Shown one piece after another: positions 37,955 to 47,200 of a stretch of DNA of 64,000 nt (positions within the stretch are counted from its first letter, which is position 1; each line of letters opens with the position of its first letter). The notes beneath the pieces were generated by a model that worked only from the letters and a program-made list of their open reading frames with translations, had not been told where the DNA came from and searched no databases. The translations under genes and the position numbers were made by a program. Origin of the DNA: Channallabes apus (Eukaryota; Chordata; Actinopteri; Siluriformes; Clariidae); contig CM060107.1 in NCBI GenBank assembly GCA_030522415.1, positions 4,080,847-4,144,846 of the forward strand, read 5' to 3'.

Positions 37955-40900
37955 TATAATAAAATATCCTTAATCCAGATTTTATCAATCAATGACATAA
38001 CATTTATCTAAGCTGGATGGTAAAATTCTCAAAAACGTTTAACCTAAAGTAAGACTTAACACACTATAACTAAAATATTTACAAAACTGAAAGGTTGTCT
38101 TATGAATAATAAAAAATACAAACTAAATTAAAACAGATGGGCTATTGAACAGATCATAATATGTTTTATGTTTTCTGATTATAAATGATATATGGGTTGA
38201 TTTTAGAAAGGCTAAATGAAATAGCTAGTTTTTGGTCATGTCAGTCCAGTAACTATACTATGTAAAAGTAATTATAATATGAATTAATTAAGGGCAGGAC
38301 CTAACCTAATGTTAATAATTTACACCATGATAACATTAGTATTCGTGTTTTTGTATATATTTTTAAATGTTCAAATGAACGTTTCAGAGTTTATAATTTG
38401 TCGTGTCATCTGTGATTGAGACCCATGAGTTAAATTGAAATATTTTTTATAGGTAGTAAGCCAGGTTTTAGTAACCTTGGATAAATCAGCATGAAAGCCC
38501 TCTCTCGCGCACGCGCTCTCACGCTATCTCTCGCACTCACACGACACACACACACACACACTGTGCACACACAGACACACACAAATAATACATGAAATCG
38601 CATAAAACCAAATGAAACTAGGGTAAAAATATGAGCAGTAAAATACAGTAGTATCCTGTAGGTGATTCCTGTCCTGTGATAACAGGCACTAACACTCTAG
38701 AACTGTTTACTTCTGTTAGTTTTGTTTTCAAGTGTGAATGTTTATGGGGATTAAATCTGTCTCTGCTGCTGCATCTATACACCGTTGTGATAAGTGATTG
38801 ATGCCCCATCAGATCTTTGATGTGGGACATTATGCTGGTTAAATGACTAAAGACACACTGATCCGTATGGACAGATATTTGTTCCAGATATTATGCGCCA
38901 TTAATCAATTTGTTATGCCAATTTGACTTTCAGCGAAAACATCAAAAATATAACGAAAACAAACCAAAGCAGAAGTTACATTTTAAGCTTTACTTTCAAA
39001 TTCAAATTTGATTTGTCACATACACAGCGCGATATGCAGTAAAATGCTTTGGGTGCTTTAGGTGAGACTCGAACTCGGCACTGCTTCACCTGGACCGCTT
39101 TATAAGTGTCACGCGCTAACCGATTGCGCCACTGGAGCCACACGGAGGTTGGTCTTGTCAGAGTATCCTCTCTCTCGTGCGCGCACGCACACACACACAC
39201 ACACACACACATGAAATTGCGTAAAACCCAACGAAATATAAGCAGTAAAAAAAAAAAAAATCAGTAAAAATACATTAGTAAAACAGGCGCTAACCCTCTG
39301 GAACTTTTTTACTATTGTCTCCAAGTGTTTATGGGGATTTAATGTGTCTGCTGCTTCATCCATTCACAGTTGTGATAAGTGATTAATGCCCCATCAGATC
39401 TTTTGACGGGGGAGCATTATGCATGATTAAATGACTAAAGAAATACTGATCCATATGGGCAGATATTTATTCCAGGTTGCATGCGCCATTAATTGCCTCT
39501 TATGCCACTTGTAGACTATCAGTGAAAAAATCAGCGAAAACATCATCAAAAATATAACGAAAACAAACCCAAGCAGACGTTTGAGCTTTACTTTGCAGCA
39601 AAATATTATCTATCAGTATATTAAATGGAACGGGGTAAAATACACAGTAATATAAAATACTGTACGTAGCCTGCGTTTTTATTCCGTACCTACAATGATC
39701 GGTATAGACAAATTACAGCCGTTACCGTGTCTTTAAGGATCATTTCAGGATGTCTTAAAAATATTTCACTAACTAATTTTATTAATTCATTATTAAATAA
39801 TAAATAGCATAATCATCATGGGTTATGTATTGAGTGATTTAACAAATCTGTTTTATTAATCGGTTTGTTGTTGTTTTTTCATCTATTTATGAAACTATGT
39901 TGACAATACAAGAACTGTCTGTATATTAAAGATACGGTATTGGGTTTCCTGGACACTGCAGTTAACTGTGCCAGTCAATGCTCCATCTGGCGGAATTATA
40001 CGGCATTGCAACCATCTTTTTAGAAAGCGCATGGGGGCGTTTATGGGGCGGGGCATCGTTAACTGCGTCATCGCGGGGGATCACATTCCATGCACGAAGC
40101 CTTCATGGAACTGCCACGGAGCAGTCATGCTCCAGGCGGCTGTTTGACGTGGCTCCCACTGTAGTTTTGATCCTGCTCTGTAGAAGTTGCTTCAGCCTAT
40201 TTGTTCAATTTCTCCATTCTGCCCTTGTCAGTAATAGTATAGTAATGATGTCACTGTTGATTATCTGTTCTTGTGCTTTTGAAAAATAAATGTTTTTTCT
40301 AAGAACATTTAATAGGATGTTGTTTATTGCATACATGTATGTTTTTTGTAATAGACCAGTATATCAAAGTAATTTAACTGTTTAATAGACATGGGTGTTT
40401 TTTGTTTTTTTTTTACAGATTCACTGTAAAACATGAAAATAATAATAACCTATTTGTGAGGTAGAATTAACCCAATTCTACCTCACAAATAGACCAATTT
40501 ATGTGGTAGAATTAACCCAGCATTATAGTTAAATATGACCTAGCATTTGGATTGAATATTTAACCCATCTTGTTGGGTTAAACAAATAACCCATCTTGCT
40601 GGGTTAAATTAACCCAGCATTTAGTTAGTCCTATATTTACCCAGCAGCTGGGTTAAAAACAACCCAGATTGGGTTGTTTTTAACCCAGCATTTTTTAGGG
40701 TGTAGTGCTGTATAGCACAGATGGTATATAGTACTTCAACAAAAAGCACATTTTTAGCCTGACAAGAGATGGGAAAGTAAAATGTTGCCGTAATTACAGA
40801 GCAGTTCTCTAACTTGATTCCACTTCGGTTTCTTTTTTATTTAATATCAATCTAATTACACACTAAATTGATAGTCTTATTCAGTTTAATCTTTGCTATT

Positions 40901-41250
40901 TAACCAAATGTTTACTTTTTAATTTCTTGCTTTCTAAGGCTGGAACCAACATGGTGGAATACCTCCAGCAGGCTGAAGTCTCCAGGCCATACCCCTACAT
41001 CTTGACGTTGGGAGATATAGACCAGTGCTGCTCTCAGGCGTTTGTCATTCTGGTGGGACAGGCTCTGGAGCAAAGCACACTCCTGGGCGCGGTTGATGTG
41101 TGCTTCAAGGCATTTTACGTTTTTGATATCAACTATCCAAAGCAGTGTGCTCCTGTATGGGAATTTCTTCAAAAAGTGGTCTATGAGATGGGAGGACGTG
41201 AGTTAACATCAGTGAAATTTTTACATACAGCAATACTTGCTTGCAAGTAG
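27824..41250 (+). CDS. SAM-domain (SAMD3-like) gene carried by the CACTA element
   Basis: Ten exons: 27819-27890 (ATG 27824), 28277-28386, 31301-31396, 31538-31680, 32407-32491, 32617-32761, 32848-33038, 33145-33286, 33435-33562 and 40939-41250. All phases agree, giving 472 residues with no stop. Exons 1-2 form a SAM-like module (LQLPDLIDSF, then EESFLLLDEGTI and IGPRLKFLKY). Later exons hold LRQRR-type and GFLEERLRNI blocks and the terminal GTNMVEYLQQAEVSRPYPYI domain. SAM domains mediate protein-protein contacts; the role here is unknown. Every donor is GT except exon 5 (TGC followed by ATGAGT), where the GT has become AT. The transposase frame lies in intron 2 and a whole CACTA copy in intron 9. 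SAMD3-like naming is from recall of fish proteins. Confidence 0.7.
28485..30962 (+). CDS. C2H2 zinc-finger CACTA transposase-like protein
   Basis: An uninterrupted 825-codon frame. Two C2H2 fingers are near the N-terminus (CFRCKRQIPG...HLRAVHH, residues 5-27, and CSESGCGRTF...HLVEQH, 39-62). The core shows VVGDNLGLNAILGY (about 382-395), a CRWC knuckle (about 404-407), APDIMHDILEGVGPYE (about 464), PKHHFMLHYP (about 608) and FEAKHGFFKR (about 634). These are the marks of animal TNP2/CACTA-type transposases with their RNase H-like fold. The ATG follows an AG (GATAG), so it could be spliced from upstream or start here. It is flanked by SAM-gene exons on the same strand. The intact frame suggests recent activity or retained function. 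Confidence 0.8.
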   Translation: MAYVCFRCKRQIPGNVRSLFIHLRAVHHINSSSTYFQCSESGCGRTFSYIRSYRRHLVEQHENQVKQTLNEPFELPAQSDEELNAEEKLGHEVEDECDVLQQEDITERVALFLANLKSKSSQTFSNLNFVVQHTSSLICDIVSGLQSQTMSLFSQFGLDQSPKVEELMLQFSDAAEPFRELETNYKQMQYFAKSGNFIQPVEEFLPGVSYVQQWDSTTGTVRQVAVPDSYQCIPLQCLLVKLLEIPAILKTMMEWQQREGDALQDVFDGEFCKTHPLFLKEVSVPLLLYSDDCETVNPLGSKTGIHKLGFIYFIMKSLPPDLLSSLRSHFLLAVYKSDDAKTYGLDAVLCPIVEEIRCLERDGITVDSADFHGVVKFTVVQVVGDNLGLNAILGYTESFHGNYVCRWCKANRNVLRVQTQEDTELLRDVHSHQADLRTANPSKTGLKRDSILNSLSFFHVTENIAPDIMHDILEGVGPYEVKLVLNSLIEQKHLTLDKLNYRITSFDYGFCHKDNKPSPITKNDLKNLDGSMRQSAAQMWCLIRLLPTMIGDLVPVENKEWQLLLLLLLCMEFIFSPSLTIAATLYLSKIIEEHHSLFLELYPHLHLRPKHHFMLHYPKAIQKLGPLMQFWAMRFEAKHGFFKRVSYVTCNFRNICKTMAFRHQIMQCYNFMCGSVLSHNPEVGPGHTTFLANFEGVKEIQSGLTGIPLFSEVFVPVRVTFQGTTYRAGMTVFMSYDKDGEPKFGLIKIIFILGQTTHTPTIKLVVQKWETRGFERHFFAYSVIPTQVLAAVDVRELQDHHPLHAVKSYREHDDNFYISLRYRHF
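31742..32154 (+). mobile_element. tRNA-derived SINE in a SAM-gene intron
   Basis: GAGTGGCGCAGTGGTAAAGT gives an A-box and GCGAGTTTGATTGCGGG a B-box. The 3' part has GGATACCACTAAATTAGGGA and a GGGGGGGAAAA tail. It sits between exons 4 and 5 of the SAM gene and does not touch a splice site. Confidence 0.85.
35158..35259 (+). pseudogene. Truncated last exon of the inner SAM-gene copy
   Basis: The exon reads VGTNMVEYLQQAEVSRPYPY and on to DNDQRCSQ, then TAA. The outer copy continues AFVILVGQALEQ at this point. About 340 bp (41036-41378 in the outer copy) are deleted here, which creates the stop. Later sequence (CAGTGTTT...GACCAGGGCTGG) matches the outer copy again. Confidence 0.85.
35612..37055 (+). 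ncRNA. Transcript-like two-exon unit (speculative)
   Basis: A CpG-containing patch with AAGATGGCGGCTTAACGG ends in the donor GTG|GTAAGTG (exon end 35666). An acceptor CTTTAAGCAG opens a second exon at 36638. That exon stays open for 54 codons (VEDWGGQTADGWTFGA and SDSFRMMFDQVYCIF) to TGA at 36800-36802. An AATAAA follows at about 37038. The first ATGs in exon 1 are closed by TAA at once. It may be non-coding or encode a small protein. The last 19 codons are also present, inverted, at about 4740-4800. Confidence 0.25.
36399..36480. repeat. 23-bp minisatellite, about four copies
   Basis: The unit TTCACTGGTTAACACTAACA plus CTG is repeated head to tail. The last copy diverges at ATTAGCACAGG. Confidence 0.95.
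36742..38477. repeat. Inverted duplicate of 2559-4804
   Basis: The reverse complement matches 2559-4804 along its full length. This copy lacks the SINE seen at 3206-3587 and shows the empty target TATCCTTAATCCAGATTTTA at about 37967. A TA run is at 37909-37950. Confidence 0.85.
38500..39590. repeat. Tandem duplication of a 0.4-0.5 kb unit
   Basis: The unit at about 38500-38985 recurs at about 39160-39590. Shared landmarks in order are a CA-repeat start, TTGTGATAAGTGATT, TGCCCCATCAGATCTTT, AAATGACTAAAGA and ATATAACGAAAACAAACC. The second copy differs by indels. A tRNA-like SINE (38996-39138) sits between them. Confidence 0.8.
38996..39138 (-). mobile_element. SINE with tRNA-Ile(UAU)-like head
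   Basis: Read on the minus strand from 39138, GCTCCAGTGGCGCAATCGGT matches the 5' half of tRNA-Ile(UAU), with an anticodon-like CTTATAA and a B-box GAGTTCGAGTCTC. The 3' acceptor half (CCTAAAGC) no longer pairs. The head is followed by GCATTTTACTGCATATCGCG and a TGACAAATCAAATTTG tail, the same tail seen at 55925-55990. So this is a retroposed SINE, not a functional tRNA gene. Confidence 0.75.
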
Positions 41251-42353
41251 AAGACTTGATCCTTTACATGTTCCATGATACATGTTCCATGTATCTTTGT
41301 ATGTTTGTATCCATGTATGTTTGTTTAGTGGTTAACTAAACAATGTTTGTTTAGTGGCTAACTGTTTATTGTATTTATTTGTAATGTTTCTATGAATTAG
41401 GGAAGGCAGTGTTTTTATGTTACAATGAGACCAGGGCTGGATAGTTTTGCTCTGAAGCCAAAAAGAGATCCTGCTCTGTAGAAGCTGCCCTAGCCTATTT
41501 GTACTGTTGAACTTGTTTTGGATTATCTGCTCATGCATTTTATAAATAAATGTTTTTTTCTATGAACATTTAATAGGAGGATGCATATATGTACGTATGG
41601 TTTGCAAAACTTGGAAATTTTTTGTAATAGACCAATATATAAAAGTAATTTAACTGTTTAATAGGCATGGGTATGTAAAACATGAAAATAATAACCTATT
41701 TGTGAGGTAGAATTAACCCAATATTGCAGTTAAAATGAACCAACATATGGGTAGAACATTTAACCAATTTATGTGGGTAGAATAAACCCAGCATTATAGT
41801 TAAATATGACCTAGCATTTGGGTTGAATATTTAACCCATCTTGTTGGGTTAAACAAATAACCCATCTTGCTGGGTTAAATTAACCCAGCATTTAGTTAGT
41901 CCTATATTTACCCAGCAGCTGGGTTAAAAACAACCCAGACTGGGTTGTTTTTAACCCAGTGTTTTTTAGAGTGTAGGCTACTTGTAGCTAAGATAGAAAC
42001 TTGTAGGCTAACCCTATTATTGTAACAGGTAGACTACCAGATGCAATATAAATGAATTTAAAAAATAACCCTTAACAACTCACTAGGAATACGCCATTTA
42101 TACTACCAAACCAATGACAAATAGAACATTGGCTTTTTAAAAGAGATAATAAGAGACACATTCACATGTTGAAATTTTACATTTTATGTATTTTCAGTGC
42201 TCAACTCTAGTATACCAAATGTATCAGAAACACAAACACAAATAAACTTAACAAAACCTATGACAGCGTAAGTAACAGATAACAATGTTTACTCAATTAT
42301 GGCATTATGTGGAACAGACCAGTAAGAGTAAACAGTAAGTAATTAGCACTTAC

Positions 42354-43177
42354 AGTAGTAACCGGCTTTCACTGTCTCCTTCATCTTTCCCTGAATCCTT
42401 CTCTCTCTCACTCTGCACATCTAGTTGCTCTGCAATATGAAATAAGTGTGTTCAATAATCTGTATTTATAATTGTGCAGCCATCAGTTGTATGTCCCCAA
42501 AATCACAGTCCTACTACTGATCTTATAAATCATAAAAAGCACATGTTGTTTAAAAAGTATAGGCTGCTGCCTGCATGTTTAGTTTTGCTTATCTTAAACT
42601 TTACCTGAATGTTCCTGCTCTGACTCAAACGCTGAACTGTCCACCACCTCTACTGTAGCTCAACAGCAGGAGCATTTGCAGCACTAGTGCTACTGCTGCT
42701 TCCTTCGTCACCTTTTGAAAATAAATAAATAAACAAACATTGTAGGCTGCATATTGTAGACTAGAAATGAAAAATCAAAATAACTAATACTGTATTCTTT
42801 TCCATACCATCTACTTGATTTATTTATTATTTAAAAAATTTGACCCACTAACACTATTCTGTCTACTTTTTATTCATTTTTATTTATTATATTAAAAATA
42901 TGCTACATGTAGACGAAACGAGACTTGACACAGCACAGCAGCACATATTGTTGCTCGTTTGTTGGTTTAATTTTAACTATTGTGATTATCTAAGTGATTT
43001 GAATGAAAGTGTTCGTCTGCCAAATTATTATAAATATGATGTAAATGTAATCTTGACCGACCTGTTCCCTTACTGGCGAACATGGCTGGGATTTTGCAGC
43101 AGCTTGCTGCGTCTGCGGCCAGGGCTTTTTTCCTTTTTATACGCTCTCTCTCCTCCTCCTTTGCGTTTACGCTCCAT
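42354..43177 (-). pseudogene. hAT (ZMYM1-like) transposase, N-terminal exons
   Basis: Exon 1 (43074-43177) starts MERKRKGGGER and, after a 1-base frame shift in a GAG run, continues RIKRKKALAADAA and CCKIPAMFA to a GTAAGG donor. Exon 2 (42605-42711) encodes GDEGSSSSTSAANAPAVEL, then shifts frame to VVDSSAFESEQEHS, with a GTAAAG donor. Exon 3 (42354-42429) encodes EQLDVQSEREKDSGKDEGD, with acceptor ATTGCAG and a GTAAGT donor. This basic start with acidic linker is typical of ZMYM1/TTF-type hAT transposases. The catalytic part is deleted. Confidence 0.65.
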
Positions 43178-43481
43178 TTTTTTAACGATTTAGTCAGATA
43201 TACCCTGTCTCTGGATATAGCCAGATATTAGGCAGTGCGTCGCATTGGGTCATGTGGGAGGTCATGTGGGAGTGTAATTTTCCCTCCTGATCTTCTAATC
43301 TTCCCTTTCCATTGCCTGATTCGTAGATTGAGAGATCCGTCAATTAATTCGTAGTTGCACACCAGCCTATCTGGTGCCAGGCTGATCGTCCGCACAGCGG
43401 CAGCCGGCAGGCCAGAACGACCGTCAGGCCACCGGGAAATGTCCCGGTGCTCCAGATGATCAGTCCGCCCCTGGTTTCTGT

Positions 43482-43908
43482 ATAAATACCTGACAGTCGT
43501 CAATAATGAACACAATTACTTATTATAAGTTTCCTCCGTTTACATTTAAGCTTTTGTTTTCAACAAATCCTATCAGTCAGAAAAGTGATTTTGGTTAACA
43601 TCTCACTGAAGTACTCCATGATAAACAGTACAATAGGCTTCATCTTAGTATTTGTCATAATCAAAATATTTTTTCCCCCTAAAAAATGTGGGGTATGAGC
43701 TCCAGTAAATAAGGTCTGCAGGACATACACAGCAAATATAAGTTCAAAATTGTGAGGTTTACAAGAGCTGAAGTCAATTAAAAAAAAAGTCTAATAGAAC
43801 ATTATAAATTTGTATTATAGTGGACTTATAAAGGAACCAAACAATCCCAGTCACTTTACATGAGTGAGAGTCAACAGGAAAGTTAAATATTTACATAATA
43901 AGTTTATT
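43482..43908. other. Unassigned flank between hAT and the H2B copy
   Basis: It starts ATAAATACCTGACAGTCGTC, which also occurs at about 47770 (one base different). No gene is visible. Confidence 0.4.
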
Positions 43909-44194
43909 TCATTGTCCATCAAAATCTTGGTGTTTTTTCCCCTTAGTGTTCATGTTGTATTAAATGATGTTCTTTTGAATGTCCGAGATTCATGGTTTTA
44001 TTTGTTGTAAGAAAAAGTAACAGACTTTTATTGTAGTGCTGCTACATGCTAGTTCTGAATAACTCTACTGCTAGAAACTTTGATCTAGAACAATTCAGCT
44101 TAATCTTAATTTGATTTACAAATAGCTCCTAGAAAATGACTCTAAAATACATACATCTACACGACAGGAAATGTCTTTGACGGACAACATGGGT

Positions 44195-44210
44195 GGCTCT
44201 TAAAAGAGCC
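44195..44210 (-). terminator. Histone stem-loop of the H2B pseudogene
   Basis: GGCTCTTAAAAGAGCC on the plus strand, identical to the copy at 52101-52116. It is retained although the gene is truncated. Confidence 0.9.
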
Positions 44211-44241
44211 GTTGTGTTGATGAAGACGGCGGTGACGCGCT

Positions 44242-44496
<255 letters not shown>

Positions 44497-44693
44497 CGTC
44501 CTTTTTTTTGCACTACATATTAATAGAGTTTTCTAAAGTGGCGTAGTAGACGAGGCGAGTCCGCTGTGCTTCGGTAAGCTTTTCTGGCGCCAGGAGAGAC
44601 TCAGTCAAACACACACACATACACAAACACAATGCTTCACGTGTATGATGTCCTAGGGTTGAATACCCGGTATCTCCACAAGGTAGACATTAG

Positions 44694-44766
44694 TCCCCGG
44701 TGGTATAGTGGTTAGTATTCAGTGATCTCATGTGTGGAGTCCCGGGATGGAATCCTGCTCTAGGCA
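44694..44766 (+). pseudogene. Second tRNA-Glu-like relic
   Basis: TCCCCGGTGGTATAGTGGTT begins it, ATCTCATGT is an anticodon-like loop (CUC) and GGGATGGAATCC a degraded B-box. A T-run (44773-44782) follows. The acceptor ends do not pair well. It lies 200 bp from the first relic, in the same orientation. Confidence 0.5.
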
Positions 44767-44829
44767 CATGCATTTTTTTTTCTTTAACTTCCCGCTTTTT
44801 TGTGCAAGGAATGGTTATTCAGCGGCCGT

Positions 44830-44945
44830 TTTATGCCCTTATTTGTACAGTTTATTTTACTAGTTACATTTATTTTCTTTAGTATTTTTTTTATTAACAT
44901 TTATTCCTTACGTATAAGCTTTTATTTTCTTTTTAACGTTATAAG
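44830..44945 (-). repeat. LINE/SINE tail-like repeat
   Basis: The reverse complement matches the DNA on both sides of the Gypsy element at 56039-57980 (AAAAGCTTATACGTAAGGAA and GAAAATAAAT...AACTAGTAAAATAAACTG). It is an unoccupied version of that Gypsy insertion site. Confidence 0.75.
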
Positions 44946-45501
44946 TTAAACTTATTTTAACGTATTACTTAGTAATACGTTACACTCAACACAGCCTGCG
45001 ACATCCTAGAGACAGCTCTTGATTCCTGAATCAAAAAATTTGGAGGTTCTCGAAGTAAGTCCAGTCAAACCAATGCTGAGTTCACATTACACAACTCTAT
45101 ACTACACTACATTATACTCCACTACACGACTCAAAACAGGCAAAACATGTAGTGCAGACAGTGCTTCAATAATTAACAAATAAAAATACAGAAAAACTGA
45201 ATTTAATTTAATACAAAAACAAAGTAATTATAATCATCTGTGTAGATTCTCAGTCCTTCGGGGTCACACTTGACTTGTATGACGTTCATGAAGACCTTTA
45301 ACTCCTCATCCAGAAGTCTTCATCTGGTCTAACTAACTGGCTCAATGTAATCATTAAATCCATCAACTGGACAGTTCTGAATGTTCAACAACAGCAGTGA
45401 CGTGTCTCTAGAGTTCTGATTGTTCAGCGTCACACAGCTGCAGTGTGTAGTTTACTGTGTGTGATTGAAACACACAGTCCTGACACAGCTGTAGGTCACA
45501 C

Positions 45502-46434
45502 TCATGTTTCTCCACAGAAGAGCTGGACGAGTAAACATGAGACGAGGGACAGGACCAGTGGGTGAGGACTCTTCATTACTGCAGAGGGACAGAAATTAGT
45601 TTTAGATACAGTTGGGTAAAAATGTGTGTAATTCCTAAAGTGGGATTTAATAAATCAGTCCTACTTCCACCTCTAACGTTCTGGAACAGACTGTTAATTA
45701 TTGATTAGTGATGAGAATAAGGGGAAGGTAGATACTGACTCACATGTGGGAGCTGCTGAAATACCAACGTCTGTTTCTTTAAGAGGGGGAACGAAAGGGA
45801 AAGAAAACACACGTTACTGCATCATAACACAGTAAGATTTACACTTTTATAATCATTAGTTATTTCCAGCGTTGTTCTCTGGTGTGTGTAACACTCAGTG
45901 TGTGTTCTACTGACACTAACTCACTCGCCATAGACTGAGAGATTAACACTGTTGATCAGGACTGTTCCTCTCCTAACACGGACAGATCTCTTGGTGCGTC
46001 TCACTGTCTGGTAGCTGGTGTAGACTCCTGTATCAGTAAATGTCAGATTGTGTAACACCAGTGAACAGTTCCCCTTACGCAGATCCTCCACAGGAACGTC
46101 CACACGACCCTCATATCCCTCACCCTCATACGACCTCTCACCCAGTCGCTCAAACACAATCTCAGATTCAGTGTTCCATCTAATATACAGTGTGTCAGTG
46201 TCTACACTCGTCAGTTGACACGGCAGGACAGCTGTAGAACCCACTGGGCCAGATACACTGATCTCAGGTTCTGCAGAGAGGAGGTCTGAGACGGGAAATT
46301 ATAATATAGATTCATCTGGACAGAGCAGTTATTTTAATAACATTACATTAAATGTATTATATGTGTACAAAAATATAAAAATGTGACTTACACACACAGA
46401 CGCTGATTGACACGATGCAGGAAAAGTTGGTCAT
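45502..46434 (-). CDS. Small Ig V-set protein with hydrophobic C-terminus
   Basis: Four exons on the minus strand: 46392-46434, 45929-46285, 45744-45770 and 45502-45578, 167 residues in all. Exons 1-2 make a signal peptide (MTNFSCIVSISVCVYLLS) and a V-type Ig domain: STAVLPCQL with the first Cys, YIRW with the core Trp, LRKGNCSLVLHNL and TDTGVYTSYQ. The expected second Cys (VYTCY) is Ser here. Exons 3-4 give DVGISAAPT and MKSPHPLVLSLVSCLLVQLF, ending CGET, a tail that looks like a GPI-anchor signal or a terminal membrane segment. Reading that tail needs exon 2 to end in TATG with a GC donor (GCGAGT). A GT four bases on gives another frame without the hydrophobic tail. Likely a fish butyrophilin/B7-like or similar receptor; the exact family is not recognised. 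Confidence 0.6.
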
Positions 46435-46735
46435 GGTGCGTCAGTGTGTGTAGATTTACTACAACAAACAGAGGCAGGTGTGAAAAAATAAATGTGTAAT
46501 GTTAATACAGTTAATAGAGTACTTCCTAAAATGTATCTATAATTCTTTGAAAACTGTTAAATATTATCTAGTTACACAGTGTAATACAACATACATGTTA
46601 AACAACACAAAGGTTTGCTTTCAAGGGAAGCAGGTGAAAGTCATGTAAGTGTAAATTCAGCAGCAGGTTCACACACAGAGCGTTACTGCGGTGAAGTTGG
46701 TTTGAAGCGCTCTTTCATCCATAATCTTGTTATTC

Positions 46736-46840
46736 GGCACATCATTCACTCATCATCTATCCCGCTTCATCCTGTATGCAGGGTCGCGGGGGCTGGGTTC
46801 TATCCCAGAAGACTAAGGGCAGGAGGTGGGGTACTGATAT
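46736..46840 (-). mobile_element. SINE 3' fragment
   Basis: CATTCACTCATCATCTATCC followed by GGGTCGCGGGGGCTGG is the 3' part, reversed, of the SINE family at 3206. The rest is missing. Confidence 0.75.
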
Positions 46841-47200
46841 GATGGAGTGGAAAAAGGTAGATATAATTTGTGTGGAAGAGACCAAGTGGAAGAGGAGCAA
46901 GACTAAGAACACTGGAGGTGGTTTCAATCTGATTTCCTATGGTGTAGACAATAAGATAAATGTAGGTCTAATACTGAGGGAAGAGTAGAAGTGAGGAGTG
47001 TGTCTGACAGAGTGATAAGTGTGAAACTGGATGTTAAAGGAGAAGTGATAAAAGGAGATTTCTGGAGTGAATTAGACAAAGTGGTAGTGAGTGTCCGTAA
47101 AGAAGAAAGACTGGTGATTGGAACTGACTTCAACATGCATGATGGAGAAGGAAACAGAGATGATGAGGAGGTGATGGGTAAGTATGGGGTAGTGATGTTA
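46841..47200 (+). pseudogene. RTE-type LINE endonuclease fragment
   Basis: Two overlapping frames encode MMEWKKVDIICVEETKWKRS, GGGFNLISYGVDNK, VRSVSDRVISVKLDVKGEV and FWSELDKVV...ERLVIGTDFNMHDGEGN. These are AP-endonuclease motifs (ETKW, GTDFN) of RTE-like LINEs. A stop and a frame change after LILREE show decay. Reverse transcriptase is absent here. Confidence 0.75.

Larger units (their letters stand above)
35346..40161. mobile_element. 4.8-kb element with CAGTGGGAGCCAC ends and TA duplication
   Basis: Left end CAGTGGGAGCCACACCAAAT and right end GACGTGGCTCCCACTG are inverted repeats (about 26 bp, imperfect). TA is present on both sides. The outer CACTA copy has the empty site GGCTGGATAGTTTT at 41437-41450, proving the insertion. 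No transposase is visible. Contents are promoter-like DNA, a two-exon transcript-like unit, a 23-bp minisatellite, the inverted copy of 2559-4804, a tandem duplication and a tRNA-Ile-like SINE. TA duplication and CAGT ends suggest a Tc1/mariner relative; this is not certain. Confidence 0.7.
33910..40702 (+). mobile_element. Deleted CACTA copy nested in the larger CACTA
   Basis: It starts CACTCTAAAAAATGCTGGGT (33910) and ends CAGCATTTTTTAGGGTG (40702), with TA on both sides. Its first 1.1 kb is a close copy of 26827-27820. At about 35025 it jumps from the exon-1 acceptor region (TTTTTGTTTCTGGTTAC) to the intron before the last exon, so the transposase and nine SAM exons are gone. A truncated last exon remains at 35158-35259. 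It occupies intron 9 of the outer SAM gene. Confidence 0.88.
26827..41973 (+). mobile_element. CACTA/EnSpm transposon with SAM-domain gene and transposase
   Basis: The 5' end CACTCTAAAAAACGCTGGGT (26827) and the 3' end AACCCAGTGTTTTTTAGAGTG (41973) are inverted repeats, with TA on either side. AACCCA/TGGGTT subterminal repeats crowd both ends. Contents on the + strand are a transposase-like frame (28485-30962) and a ten-exon SAM gene (27824-41250). A second CACTA copy (33910-40702) and a SINE (31742-32154) inserted later. Without those two insertions the element is about 8 kb, a plausible autonomous size. Confidence 0.85.
26718..43473 (-). mobile_element. hAT shell containing nested CACTA elements
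   Basis: The left end CAGTGGTGGACTGGGACAAT (26718) and right end GATCAGTCCGCCCCTG (43473) are inverted matches. The 8-bp duplication GTTTCTGT flanks it exactly at 26710-26717 and 43474-43481. hAT-derived sequence itself is only 26718-26826 and 41976-43473, about 1.6 kb. The rest is a CACTA element inserted into it. N-terminal transposase exons lie at 42354-43177 on the minus strand. Confidence 0.85.

Noticed and set aside
39056..39138. Functional tRNA-Ile gene
   Set aside because: The acceptor stem does not pair and a SINE tail follows, so it is a retroposed repeat.
40912..41172. Minus-strand frame of 86 codons
   Set aside because: It is antisense to the last exon of the SAM gene, which has the supporting splice site and family similarity.
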